Below, piece after piece: positions 16,477 to 24,957 of a stretch of DNA of 64,000 nucleotides. The stretch is taken from NCBI GenBank assembly GCA_964498335.1, contig CAZCGL010000001.1:223953-287952 (forward strand), written 5' to 3'. The notes beneath the pieces were generated by a model. It was not told where the DNA came from and did no database searches. It saw only the letters and a program-made list of their open reading frames with translations. The position numbers and the translations under genes were made by a program. The first letter of the stretch is position 1, and every line of letters starts with the position of its first letter. The stretch is from Azoamicus sp964498335. Lineage in GTDB: Bacteria; Pseudomonadota; Gammaproteobacteria; UBA6186; Azoamicaceae.

Positions 16477-17795
16477 AGTATTTCAAATTTCGTTTCATCA
16501 TTTTTTTTATCATTTAGTTTAACATTTAATTTTATTAGCTTTTCTCTTATTTTATCAGCTAATACCCAATTTTTATTTTTTCTAGCGTTATTACGTTCAT
16601 GTATAAGCCTATTTATTCTTTCTATCTTTGTATTTTTTGTTTTAATATTGTTATATTTTAATAACCCTATTTTTTTGAACAACTCAATTATTGAATATTC
16701 AATTTCTTCTTTATTATTTTTTTTTTCTTTTAATGATTTGAATAATATTGAAATAGCTTTTTGTGTATTGAAATTATCTTTCAATGCATTTGTAAAATTT
16801 GAAGAGAGTTCTTTATTTATGTCGAACTTTTTATTTTGTATATTATTTTTTATTTTATATAGCTTATCTAAAGTTATTTTTATTTTTTTTAAATTATCGT
16901 AAGTAAAATCTATATTTTTTTTATAATTGGTAGATAAGATTAAAAATCTTAAGTACTCTTCATTAAAGTTTTTAAGAAAATTTTTTAATGTAATGTGATT
17001 GTTTAATTTTTTAGACATTTTTTTTTTATTAATTTTAAGTTGACCTATATGCATCCATATTTTTATAAAATTTTTTTTACCTATAGCTTCAAAATGAGCT
17101 AATTCATTTTCATGATGCGGAAACATTAAGTCTTGTCCTCCAGCGTGTATATCTATATAATCTTTAGCATAATAAGTAATCATTGCAGCACATTCTGTGT
17201 GCCATCCTGGCCTACCATTACCCCAAGGTGAAAACCAATATACATCTTCTTTTTTTTTAAAATTTTTCCATAGAGCAAAATCATGCTTATTTTTTTTATT
17301 ATTTTTATATGATTCTTTTATATTTTTAATTTTTTGGTTTGATAATATTCCATATTTATTTAATTTTTTTACTTCAAAGTATATTGATGATTTAGCATTT
17401 TTATAAGTAAATTTTTTTTTTATATGTTTTATTAAATTTATCATTTCATTTATAAAAGAAGTTGCTTTTGGTTCGTATGTAGGTTCTATCATATTTAGTT
17501 TTTGCATATCTGTGTGCATTTGTTTTATAAATTTTTCTGTTAAAAAATTTACTTTTATATTTTTTTCTTTTGCTCTTTTTATTATTTTATCATCTATATC
17601 AGTTATATTTCTTATAAAAATTATTTTTTTATTTAAAGTATTTAGATATCTAATGAAAGAATCAAATAATAAAAACAATCTAGCGTGTCCTATATGACAA
17701 TAATCGTATACTGTTATACCACACGTATATATTTTTATCAGATCATTTTTTATTTTTTCTTTTTTTTTAGTTAATGTATTGTATATTTTTATCAT
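16473..17795 (-). CDS. cysS: Cysteinyl-tRNA synthetase
   Basis: The enzyme charges tRNA-Cys, whose gene is at 26770-26842. The 440-residue class I enzyme has TCGITVYDYCHIGHAR at about 24-39, with zinc ligand C25 and HIGH at 34-37. It also has PGWHTECAAM and HHENELAHFEA with further zinc ligands. The second signature reads KMSKK instead of KMSKS. The anticodon-binding C-terminus is present but Lys/Asn-rich. tatC is divergent. Confidence 0.95.
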   Translation of the reverse strand: MIKIYNTLTKKKEKIKNDLIKIYTCGITVYDYCHIGHARLFLLFDSFIRYLNTLNKKIIFIRNITDIDDKIIKRAKEKNIKVNFLTEKFIKQMHTDMQKLNMIEPTYEPKATSFINEMINLIKHIKKKFTYKNAKSSIYFEVKKLNKYGILSNQKIKNIKESYKNNKKNKHDFALWKNFKKKEDVYWFSPWGNGRPGWHTECAAMITYYAKDYIDIHAGGQDLMFPHHENELAHFEAIGKKNFIKIWMHIGQLKINKKKMSKKLNNHITLKNFLKNFNEEYLRFLILSTNYKKNIDFTYDNLKKIKITLDKLYKIKNNIQNKKFDINKELSSNFTNALKDNFNTQKAISILFKSLKEKKNNKEEIEYSIIELFKKIGLLKYNNIKTKNTKIERINRLIHERNNARKNKNWVLADKIREKLIKLNVKLNDKKNDETKFEIL

Positions 17796-17860
17796 TTGAT
17801 TTATTTTTAGTTTTTTGTTAATATTTATAATTATAAATTTATTTTTATTTTTTTAAAAAA

Positions 17861-18541
17861 ATGAATACACATTTTTTAGAGCTTAGAAAAAGGATTATAT
17901 ATATATCATTTTTCTTTATATTACTTTTTGTAGTATTTTTTTATTATTCTGATATTATATATGATTTATTTTCTTTACCTATAAAGTCTCAATTGCCTGT
18001 TGGAAGTAGTATTATAGCTACAAATGTTACATCAACTTTTGTAGTACCGTTAAAATTGTCTTTTAATTTTACTTTACTTATTGTATCACCATATATTATT
18101 TTTCATGCATGGAAATTTATTGCACCTGGATTATATAAACATGAAAAAGTTATTATAAAACCATTCTTGTTTTTTAGTATTTTTTTATTTTTTTTAGGAA
18201 TTTTTTTTGCATTTTATATTATTTGTCCATTAGCGTTAAATTTTTTTATGACATGTTCGCCTTCTAATGTTATAATTATGATTTCAATAAATAATTATAT
18301 TGAATTTATGTCTTCAATTATTTTAGCTTGTGGATTAAGTTTTCAAATACCGTTGATTATATATTTTTTAACTAGTACTGGTATTGTTTCTAAGAATGAT
18401 TTTATAGAAAAACGATCTTATGTTATTATTTTTTCTTTTATTTTAGGAATGCTTTTAACACCACCTGATGTTATTTCACAGATTTTGCTTGCCGTGCCTA
18501 TATGCTTATTATTTGAAATAGGGTTATTTTTTTCTAGATAG
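17861..18541 (+). CDS. tatC: Sec-independent protein translocase TatC
   Basis: TatC binds twin-arginine signals and exports folded proteins; the Rieske protein PetA of this window is a probable client. The 226-residue product starts HFLELRKRI, the conserved cytoplasmic N-terminus, and shows about six membrane segments with the family proline/acidic pattern around FIAPGLYKHEK and LTPPDVISQI. No tatA or tatB is visible here. The TAG stop lies at the base of a terminator hairpin. Confidence 0.94.
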   Translation: MNTHFLELRKRIIYISFFFILLFVVFFYYSDIIYDLFSLPIKSQLPVGSSIIATNVTSTFVVPLKLSFNFTLLIVSPYIIFHAWKFIAPGLYKHEKVIIKPFLFFSIFLFFLGIFFAFYIICPLALNFFMTCSPSNVIIMISINNYIEFMSSIILACGLSFQIPLIIYFLTSTGIVSKNDFIEKRSYVIIFSFILGMLLTPPDVISQILLAVPICLLFEIGLFFSR

Positions 18542-18563
18542 GGCTTTTAAGCCCTATTTTTTT
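18539..18563 (+). terminator. Rho-independent terminator of tatC
   Basis: A perfect hairpin TAGGGCTT-TT-AAGCCCTA (18539-18556) is followed by seven T residues. It uses the tatC stop codon as the foot of its stem. On the other strand the T run is missing, so it probably works only for tatC. The tlc stop lies at 18562-18564, inside the T run. Confidence 0.85.
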
Positions 18564-20133
18564 AATGAGTGCCTTCAGCTTTTAGTTTTTCTGCTGCTTT
18601 CATTTCTGCTATTCTTCTATCTGTATTTTCTTTAACTTTAACTGCTAAGAATTTTACTGATATAATCCATAATATTGCTACTATAAAGAATACGCCAAAA
18701 GCTATATGCGCTATTGATAATACATTAGTTGTAGCCATTATTGATAATAATGTGCTTTGAACAAAAGCACCGCCAGCTTTTCCGGCTCTTCCGCCTATTA
18801 CGTCCACCGCTGCTTTACCTTTAGTTTTTAATTCATCATCTAATGGTATATAAGCCATTTCTTTTGTAGGGTCAAATAATGAATATTTAACAACTTTTGA
18901 TATTATAACTATTGCAGCGCCTAAAAATGTAGCTGCTGTTACTGGAGTAGTACCTAATGAAGATAATAAATTATATGTTGCGTTTTTTATTAAAGCTATA
19001 TCATTAGCTAATATAAAACAAAAGAAAAAAGTTCCGCCTATTATTATTACAAATGGTGTTATTACTGCAGCTTTAAACCAGCTTAATAATCTTAGAATAT
19101 TTGATCCTATAAATAAGCTAAATAATATTGTTATTATTCCTGACCATGTAGAATAATTTCCCATAAAAGCATTATAACCACCTTTATCACCAGCATAGTA
19201 AAATTTTAATTGTTCTTTCCATTGAACTTCAACTAAGTTTATTGTAACTCCGTATGCCATTATTAATGTTGCTATTAACCCTAGTTCTTTTGATTTTATT
19301 ATTATTTTTAAGCTTTCTGATAATCCTGGTTTGCTTTTTTTCTTTTTAGGTTCGTTTTTATTTAAACCATCATAATATCTTGGATCAGTTAATACATTTA
19401 AGTACATCCATCTGTATAAATACATTGATAAGCATCCCATTATTACTACTGTACCCATTAATAAATATAGTGACCATTTCCATGGATCATCTGATACGAA
19501 TGCTTTTATACCTGTAGAACAATATCTTACTACTTGACCTGATAATATTAATGATATATTTCCTATTACAACAAATAGCCCGTAAAATCTTTTTGATTCA
19601 CTTATTTTTACTATTTCATTAGCAAATTGCCAAAACATTAGTGCTACCATTGCACTGCCCCAAATTTCAGATAATACATAAAATGCTGAATAAGACCAAT
19701 AAGCATATATATTAATGAAACCACTAAATGCTGGATATTCGTTATTTAAGTTATTTATAAGTGTTGAAGATGGATGTAATATATCAAAGTTTGGATATAC
19801 AACAAAAGCAAATGCCGCAAAAAATATTAAAAATGGTGTTACAACTATATAAAAAATTGTTTCTTTATTAAAAACATTGCATAATTTAGCATAAATTACT
19901 ACAAACGCTACAGCTGCTGGAGTTACACAATAGAATTTTAAAAAAGGTATTAGTCCTGCGCCAGCTGCATTTACTACTAAAGTATCTTTTGTATCTCTTA
20001 ATAATGTGTAATTAAACAATATTCCGAACATTATAAATCCCAAAGGAAGGAATTTTTTTAATTCGTGATTGTGAATTGGCCATAGTAATTTTCTCCAACG
20101 ACCAAATTCTTCAGGTTGCTTAACATCTGACAT
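18562..20133 (-). CDS. tlc: ATP/ADP translocase, NTT (Tlc) family
   Basis: NTT carriers exchange ATP for ADP, or other nucleotides, across the inner membrane of intracellular bacteria and plastids. The 523 residues fit the family, with about twelve membrane segments. Diagnostic stretches are NYTLLRDTKDTLVVNAAGAG near the N-terminus, LSEIWGSAMVALMFWQFAN, and MAYIPLDDELKTKGKAAVDV in the C-terminal third. I chose ATG 20133, with GGAG at ideal distance, over an in-frame GTG at 20142. Families of this kind in gammaproteobacteria are usually ascribed to horizontal transfer. Direction of transport cannot be read from sequence. Codon use is somewhat richer in Ala and Gly than the flanking genes, as expected for a membrane carrier under selection. 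Confidence 0.95.
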   Translation of the reverse strand: MSDVKQPEEFGRWRKLLWPIHNHELKKFLPLGFIMFGILFNYTLLRDTKDTLVVNAAGAGLIPFLKFYCVTPAAVAFVVIYAKLCNVFNKETIFYIVVTPFLIFFAAFAFVVYPNFDILHPSSTLINNLNNEYPAFSGFINIYAYWSYSAFYVLSEIWGSAMVALMFWQFANEIVKISESKRFYGLFVVIGNISLILSGQVVRYCSTGIKAFVSDDPWKWSLYLLMGTVVIMGCLSMYLYRWMYLNVLTDPRYYDGLNKNEPKKKKSKPGLSESLKIIIKSKELGLIATLIMAYGVTINLVEVQWKEQLKFYYAGDKGGYNAFMGNYSTWSGIITILFSLFIGSNILRLLSWFKAAVITPFVIIIGGTFFFCFILANDIALIKNATYNLLSSLGTTPVTAATFLGAAIVIISKVVKYSLFDPTKEMAYIPLDDELKTKGKAAVDVIGGRAGKAGGAFVQSTLLSIMATTNVLSIAHIAFGVFFIVAILWIISVKFLAVKVKENTDRRIAEMKAAEKLKAEGTH

Positions 20134-20169
20134 TTTAACCACTCCGATTTTTTAATTCTAGAAAATTGA

Positions 20170-20198
20170 ATTATACTAATAAAAGATGTTTACTACAA
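20170..20198 (-). promoter_or_regulatory. Sigma-70 promoter of tlc
   Basis: On the minus strand TTGTAG (20198-20193) and TATAAT (20175-20170) are 17 bases apart and about 37 bases before the tlc start. The -10 matches the consensus perfectly and the spacing is ideal, making this one of the clearest promoters in the window. Confidence 0.7.
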
Positions 20199-20265
20199 TA
20201 TTATTTAATTATAAAATTTTTTTAATATTTTTTAAATTATTATATTTTTATTTTTTGTTCTTATG

Positions 20266-20271
20266 TATAAT
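20266..20271 (+). promoter_or_regulatory. Possible -10 element of the secY operon promoter
   Basis: A perfect TATAAT lies 31 bases before the secY ATG. The -35 region at the right distance (TATTTT) is weak. A promoter is expected here because secY has been separated from the rplO end of the spc operon and starts a new transcript divergent from tlc. Confidence 0.45.
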
Positions 20272-20302
20272 ATGTTTGTTATTTTATTAATTTTGTTATT
20301 TT

Positions 20303-21604
20303 ATGAAGTCTAAATTTTTTGAAAAAAATGGTAATTTTAATGATCTTAGAAATAGATTGTTATTTGTATTTTTGATTTTAGTTATATATAGATTGGGCGC
20401 GCATATTCCTGTACCGTTAATTGATGCTAAACAAATCTTTAATTCATTTTCTGAAAGTAATTATGGAGTATTTAGCCTATTTAATTTGTTTTCTGGCGGT
20501 GCTTTATCTAAAATAACTATATTTTCTCTAGGAATTATGCCGTATATATCATCATCTATTATTATTCAGTTGCTTACTACAATATGGGATCCTATGATAA
20601 AATTAAAAAAAGAAGGTGATTTAGGTAGAAAAAAAATTTCTGATTATACACGTTTGTTAACTGTTATTTTATCAAGTTTTCAAGCTTTAGCTATGACGAA
20701 AATAATTCTTAATTTTAGTAACTATCATGAGTTCAATTTTTTATTTTATATTGTTATAGTTATTACATTAGTTTTTGGTACTGTTTTTCTTATGTGGTTA
20801 GGTGAATTAATAAATGAAAATGGTATAGGTAATGGGATATCTTTAATAATTTTTACCAGTATCATATCAAATCTACCAAGGACTATTATATCTACGTTAG
20901 AAAAAATTAGGCAAGGCGAACTTGATATTTTTGTGATGGTTTTATTACTTGGTGTTTTATTTTGTGTTATATTTATAATTGTTTTTGTAGAAAGAGCACA
21001 AAAAAAGATAACTATTAATTACCCAAAGAGACAGCAAGGAAGAAAAGTTTTTGCATCACAAACTACTTTTTTGCCATTTAAAATTAATATGGCTGGAGTT
21101 ATCCCGCCTATTTTTGCGTCTAGTGTAATTTTATTTCCAATTACTTTAATACAATGGATTGATCCTAATTCAAGTAATGTTATTTTAAATAGTATTAGGT
21201 ATTTAATCACTCCAGGAAAATTACCTTATTTGTTAATTTTTTCTTTGTTTATTATTTTCTTTTGTTTTTTTTATACATCATTAGTTTTTAAATCTAGTGA
21301 TACTGCTGATAATTTAAAAAAATCTGGTGGTTTTATTTCAGGTATAAGGCCTGGTGATAATACAGCTATATATATAGATAAAATTGTTAAGAAATTAACA
21401 ATAATAGGAGCTTGCTATTTAACATTTGTTTCTTTATTACCAGAGTTTTTAGTAGCTTTTTTAAATGTTCCTTTTTATTTTGGCGGAACTTCTTTATTAA
21501 TAGTAATAGTAGTTATAATGGATTTTATTTCTCAAGTTCAGTCTAAAATGATTTCTTATAAGTATGATGGGCTTATAAAGAAATATAAATTAACTGGTTT
21601 TTAA
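20303..21604 (+). CDS. secY: Protein translocase subunit SecY
   Basis: SecY forms the protein-conducting channel in the inner membrane. The 433 residues carry ten expected membrane helices, the N-terminal LRNRLLFVFLILVIYRLGAHIPVP, GIMPYISSSIIIQLL, and NYPKRQQGRKVFASQTTFLPFKIN in the large cytoplasmic loop. The C-terminal loop FKSSDTADNLKKSGGFISGIRPG is also typical. It heads the run to rplQ. rplO, its normal upstream neighbour, lies 11.4 kb away. Confidence 0.97.
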   Translation: MKSKFFEKNGNFNDLRNRLLFVFLILVIYRLGAHIPVPLIDAKQIFNSFSESNYGVFSLFNLFSGGALSKITIFSLGIMPYISSSIIIQLLTTIWDPMIKLKKEGDLGRKKISDYTRLLTVILSSFQALAMTKIILNFSNYHEFNFLFYIVIVITLVFGTVFLMWLGELINENGIGNGISLIIFTSIISNLPRTIISTLEKIRQGELDIFVMVLLLGVLFCVIFIIVFVERAQKKITINYPKRQQGRKVFASQTTFLPFKINMAGVIPPIFASSVILFPITLIQWIDPNSSNVILNSIRYLITPGKLPYLLIFSLFIIFFCFFYTSLVFKSSDTADNLKKSGGFISGIRPGDNTAIYIDKIVKKLTIIGACYLTFVSLLPEFLVAFLNVPFYFGGTSLLIVIVVIMDFISQVQSKMISYKYDGLIKKYKLTGF

Positions 21605-21632
21605 AATTTATAAATTTTGTAGGTATTTTATA

Positions 21633-21746
21633 ATGAAAGTTAGAGTTTCAATTAAAAAAATTTGTAGACATTGTCTTATTGTTAGACGAAATAGAATTTT
21701 AAGAGTTATATGTATTAATCCTAAACATAAACAAAGGCAAGGTTAA
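21633..21746 (+). CDS. rpmJ: 50S ribosomal protein L36 (bL36), zinc-binding form
   Basis: This short gene encodes 37 residues starting MKVRVSIKKICRHC and ending PKHKQRQG. Putative zinc ligands C11, C14, C27 and H32 are all present. It lies between secY and rpsM exactly as in E. coli. The following rpsM ribosome-binding site overlaps its stop region. Confidence 0.95.
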   Translation: MKVRVSIKKICRHCLIVRRNRILRVICINPKHKQRQG

Positions 21747-21755
21747 GGAGCGCGT

Positions 21756-22106
21756 ATGATTAGAGTTGCTGGAGTTATATTAGATTCTAATAAGCATATT
21801 GTTATAGCTTTAAGAAAAATATACGGTATAGGAAAGGTTAGTTCTTATTATATATGTAAAAAAGCTAATGTAATACCTTCTTTGAAAGTTAATCAATTAG
21901 ATGAAAATACAATATCGTCTATTCAGAAAATAGTTTCTGAGTTCGATATAGAAGGTAATTTAAGAACGCGCATTAGATTTAATATAAAGAGATTAAAAGA
22001 TATAAAGTGTTATAGAGGAATGAGACATAAGGTTGGTTTGCCTGTTAGAGGTCAACGTACTAAAACTAATGCTAGAACTAGGAAAAAAAATAAGAAAAAA
22101 ACTTAA
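21756..22106 (+). CDS. rpsM: 30S ribosomal protein S13 (uS13)
   Basis: S13 forms intersubunit bridges in the head. The 116 residues begin MIRVAGVILDSNKHIVIALRKIYGIG and end with RGMRHKVGLPVRGQRTKTNARTRK, the diagnostic tail. AAGGAG precedes ATG 21756 at good spacing. Confidence 0.96.
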   Translation: MIRVAGVILDSNKHIVIALRKIYGIGKVSSYYICKKANVIPSLKVNQLDENTISSIQKIVSEFDIEGNLRTRIRFNIKRLKDIKCYRGMRHKVGLPVRGQRTKTNARTRKKNKKKT

Positions 22107-22120
22107 AATAAGGTTATTAA

Positions 22121-22513
22121 ATGTTAAAAAAAGTAAAAAATAAAACTATTAAAAAAAGTAAAAAGCAAGTTACTTCAGGAAAAGTTTATATTAAAGCTTC
22201 GTATAATAATACTTTAATTTATATAACTGATTTAATTGGTGATGTTTTATTATGGAAAACTGCGGGTAGTGAAGGGTTTAAAGGATCAAAAAAAAGTACT
22301 CCTTATGCAGCACAAGTAGCATCTAAAGCTGTTTCTAAGATTGCTAAAGAGATTCATGGATTAAATTCTGTTGAAGTATATGTTAGTGGTCCTGGCCCTG
22401 GAAGAGAGGCTGCAATTCGTGGGTTAGCAAACTTTTTAAAAGTTACTTATATAGCTGATGTTACAAGTATTCCGCATAATGGTTGTAGACCTTCTAAAGA
22501 GCGTAGAGTATAA
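22121..22513 (+). CDS. rpsK: 30S ribosomal protein S11 (uS11)
   Basis: S11 lies on the platform near the mRNA exit. The 130-residue product has KASYNNTLIYITDLIGDVL, GFKGSKKSTPYAAQVA and the C-terminal PHNGCRPSKERRV signature. It follows rpsM by 14 bases and is followed by rpsD with a strong ribosome-binding site. Confidence 0.96.
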   Translation: MLKKVKNKTIKKSKKQVTSGKVYIKASYNNTLIYITDLIGDVLLWKTAGSEGFKGSKKSTPYAAQVASKAVSKIAKEIHGLNSVEVYVSGPGPGREAAIRGLANFLKVTYIADVTSIPHNGCRPSKERRV

Positions 22514-22523
22514 GGAGTTTTTT

Positions 22524-23162
22524 ATGGCGCGCTATTTAAAATCTGGTTGTAAAATTTCTAGAAGAATAGGACTTGATTTGGGATTAAAAAGTATTGGTGG
22601 AAGAGATATTACTAGTAAATGTAATTTAAAGGTTTTCCCTGGTCAGCATGGTAATAAAAGAAAAAAATCTAGTGGAAGTCATTCATTACAATTAAATGCT
22701 AAACAAACTATAAAGTATATGTATGGAGTTTTAGAAAAACAATTTAAACATTTTTTTTTAAAAGTTTCTAGAAAAAAAGGTGCTAGTGGTGAATTACTTT
22801 TGAAATTATTAGAATCTAGGCTTGATAATGTTGTTTATAGGTCTGGTTTTTCTGTAACTAGAGCTGAAGCTAGACAGCTTGTTTCACATAAGTCAATTTC
22901 TGTCATTAGAAATGGTATAGAACGTATTATTGTTTTTCCATCTTTTATTGTTAAAGTAGGCGATGTTATTAAAATTATAAATAAAAGTAAGGATCAGGTT
23001 AGAATAAATTATGCTTTAAAATGTGCAGAAAAACTTGGTTTTGTAAAATGGATAGATGTTGATATTAAAAATATGACATCAACATATTTAAGAGCTCCAG
23101 AAAGAAAAGAATTATCTAGTGATTTAAATGAGCAGTTAGTTGTTGAGTTTTATTCCAAATAA
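22524..23162 (+). CDS. rpsD: 30S ribosomal protein S4 (uS4)
   Basis: S4 starts 30S assembly and in E. coli represses the alpha operon. The 212 residues contain an S4 RNA-binding domain around LESRLDNVVYRSGFSVTRAEARQLVSHKSI and the C-terminal PERKELSSDLNEQLVVEFYSK. ATG 22524 is set by AAGGAG; a longer frame from 22458 overlaps rpsK. The N-terminal region lacks the zinc cysteine cluster. Confidence 0.96.
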   Translation: MARYLKSGCKISRRIGLDLGLKSIGGRDITSKCNLKVFPGQHGNKRKKSSGSHSLQLNAKQTIKYMYGVLEKQFKHFFLKVSRKKGASGELLLKLLESRLDNVVYRSGFSVTRAEARQLVSHKSISVIRNGIERIIVFPSFIVKVGDVIKIINKSKDQVRINYALKCAEKLGFVKWIDVDIKNMTSTYLRAPERKELSSDLNEQLVVEFYSK

Positions 23163-23180
23163 TTTTAGGTGAGATTTTAT

Positions 23181-24182
23181 ATGTCTAGTTTTTTTGATGA
23201 TTTTTTAAAACCTAAAATTGTTGATATTAAAGATTTATCTAATAATGATATATCTGTTATTATAGAACCATTAGAAAGAGGTTTTGGGCATACAATTGGT
23301 ACGGCATTGCGTAGAGTTTTGTTGTCATCTATACCTGGGTATACTGTAACAGAAGCAAAGTTGTCTGGTGTTTTGCATGAGTTTATGGTAAAAGATGGTA
23401 TTTATGATGATGTTATGGATATTATGGTAAAATTAAGTGGTATTTGTTTTAAGATAAATAATAAAGATAGCGTTGAATTAAGTTTGAGTAAAAAAGGCCC
23501 ATGCGACATATTTGCATCTGACTTTGTTTTACCTTCTGATGTAAGTATTATTAATCCTAATTATTTTATAACTACTGTAAATTCTTCTGGAGATTTAAGT
23601 ATAGATATTAAAGTTAATAGAGGCAGAGGTTATGTTTCTTCTAGTGAAAAATTTGATTTTAATAAATCCGATTTTTCAGGATGGTTAAGACTTGATTCTT
23701 CTTTTAGTCCAGTTAATAGAGTAAGTTATGATGTTGAAAATATAAGATATAAAGATAGGAGTGATTTAGACAGATTAATAATTAACATTAGCACTAATGG
23801 AACTATTAGTGCTGTAGAAGCTTTACATTGGGCAGCAAAAATTTTATCTGATCAATTATCTGTTTTTATAAGTTTTGAAAAAGAAAAAGTAGATGTTAAA
23901 TCTTCTGTAAAAGATAAAATTAATTCTGAATTATTTAAAACTGTTGATAACTTAGAATTAACTGTTAGATCAGCTAATTGTTTAAAAGCCGAAAATATAT
24001 ATTATATAGGTGATTTAGTTCAGAAAAGTGAAGCTGAATTACTTAAAACGCCTAATCTTGGTAAAAAATCTTTAGCTGAAATAAAACATGTTTTATATGA
24101 AAGAGGTTTATCTTTAGGGTGTAAAGATAGTAACTGGCTAAAGATTTTAGAAGAATATAAACTTGATAATAATTTAAAATAG
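23181..24182 (+). CDS. rpoA: DNA-directed RNA polymerase alpha subunit
   Basis: Alpha dimerises to start core assembly and its C-terminal domain contacts promoters and activators. The 333 residues include the N-terminal ERGFGHTIGTALRRVLLSSIPG and the C-terminal domain with LELTVRSANCLKAENIYYIGDLV and LGKKSLAEIKHVL. I chose ATG 23181, preceded by AGGTGA, rather than GTG 23169. The full C-terminal domain suggests that UP-element or activator contacts are still possible. Confidence 0.97.
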   Translation: MSSFFDDFLKPKIVDIKDLSNNDISVIIEPLERGFGHTIGTALRRVLLSSIPGYTVTEAKLSGVLHEFMVKDGIYDDVMDIMVKLSGICFKINNKDSVELSLSKKGPCDIFASDFVLPSDVSIINPNYFITTVNSSGDLSIDIKVNRGRGYVSSSEKFDFNKSDFSGWLRLDSSFSPVNRVSYDVENIRYKDRSDLDRLIINISTNGTISAVEALHWAAKILSDQLSVFISFEKEKVDVKSSVKDKINSELFKTVDNLELTVRSANCLKAENIYYIGDLVQKSEAELLKTPNLGKKSLAEIKHVLYERGLSLGCKDSNWLKILEEYKLDNNLK

Positions 24183-24195
24183 TATTGGATTAGTT

Positions 24196-24564
24196 ATGAG
24201 ACATAAAAATATTGGTCGTTATTTTAATAGAAATGCAGATCAAAGAAAAGCTTTGTTTTTAAATTTATGTAAAGAGTTAGTAAAGTATGGTATCATAAAA
24301 ACAACTTTAGCTAAGGCTAAAGAATTAAGAATGTATATTGAGCCTTTAATAACTTTATCTAAAAATGATTCTGTAAATAATAGAAGACTTGTGTTTAAAA
24401 AAATTAGAGATAAGATTATAGTAAATACTCTATTTTCCGTTTTTGGGAAAAAATATATTAATAGACCAGGTGGTTATACTAGAATTTTAAAATATGGCAT
24501 TAGAAAAGGTGATTGCGCGACTTTAGCTTTTATAGAACTAGTAGATAGAAATATTAATGAGTGA
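24196..24564 (+). CDS. rplQ: 50S ribosomal protein L17 (bL17)
   Basis: L17 lies at the tunnel exit. The 122 residues begin MRHKNIGRYFNRNADQRKALFLNLCKELVKYG and end with RPGGYTRILKYGIRKGDCATLAFIEL, both typical. It closes the ribosomal run; tadA overlaps its last eight bases. Confidence 0.96.
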   Translation: MRHKNIGRYFNRNADQRKALFLNLCKELVKYGIIKTTLAKAKELRMYIEPLITLSKNDSVNNRRLVFKKIRDKIIVNTLFSVFGKKYINRPGGYTRILKYGIRKGDCATLAFIELVDRNINE

Positions 24565-24949
24565 TTTTTTTTGGATGACAAGAGCTTTATTAATAGCTAA
24601 TAAAGCTTTGTCTATTAAAGAATTCCCTGTTGGAGCTGTTTTGGTTTATAATGATTTTGAATTAGCATGTTGTTTTAATTCTTGTTATATTTACAATATA
24701 TGTCATGCTGAGAATAATATTTTTTTTAAATCTTTTTTTTATTTATCACGAAGAAATTTAAGTACAAGTACTTTATATCTTACTCTTGAGCCATGTTTAA
24801 CTTGTTTTTCTTTTATTACTTATTATAAAATTAGAAAATTAGTTTTTGCAGTGGCTTCCAATAATTATGATATCTTTAATATTGAAGTTAAAAAAGGTAT
24901 TTTAGAAAAAGACTCTTTGATTTTATTAGAAAAATTTTTTAATAAATAG
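24557..24949 (+). CDS. tadA: tRNA-specific adenosine-34 deaminase
   Basis: TadA converts A34 of tRNA-Arg(ACG) to inosine; that tRNA is at 13607-13681. The zinc site is visible as H50-A-E52 and P79-C80-x-x-C83. PVGAVLVYNDFELA near residue 24 is the usual substrate-side strand. At 130 residues it is shorter than the E. coli enzyme (about 167), mainly at the C-terminal helix that helps bind the anticodon loop. The start overlaps rplQ, so it probably shares that transcript. Confidence 0.9.
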   Translation: MSDFFWMTRALLIANKALSIKEFPVGAVLVYNDFELACCFNSCYIYNICHAENNIFFKSFFYLSRRNLSTSTLYLTLEPCLTCFSFITYYKIRKLVFAVASNNYDIFNIEVKKGILEKDSLILLEKFFNK

Positions 24950-24957
24950 TTTGGTTA

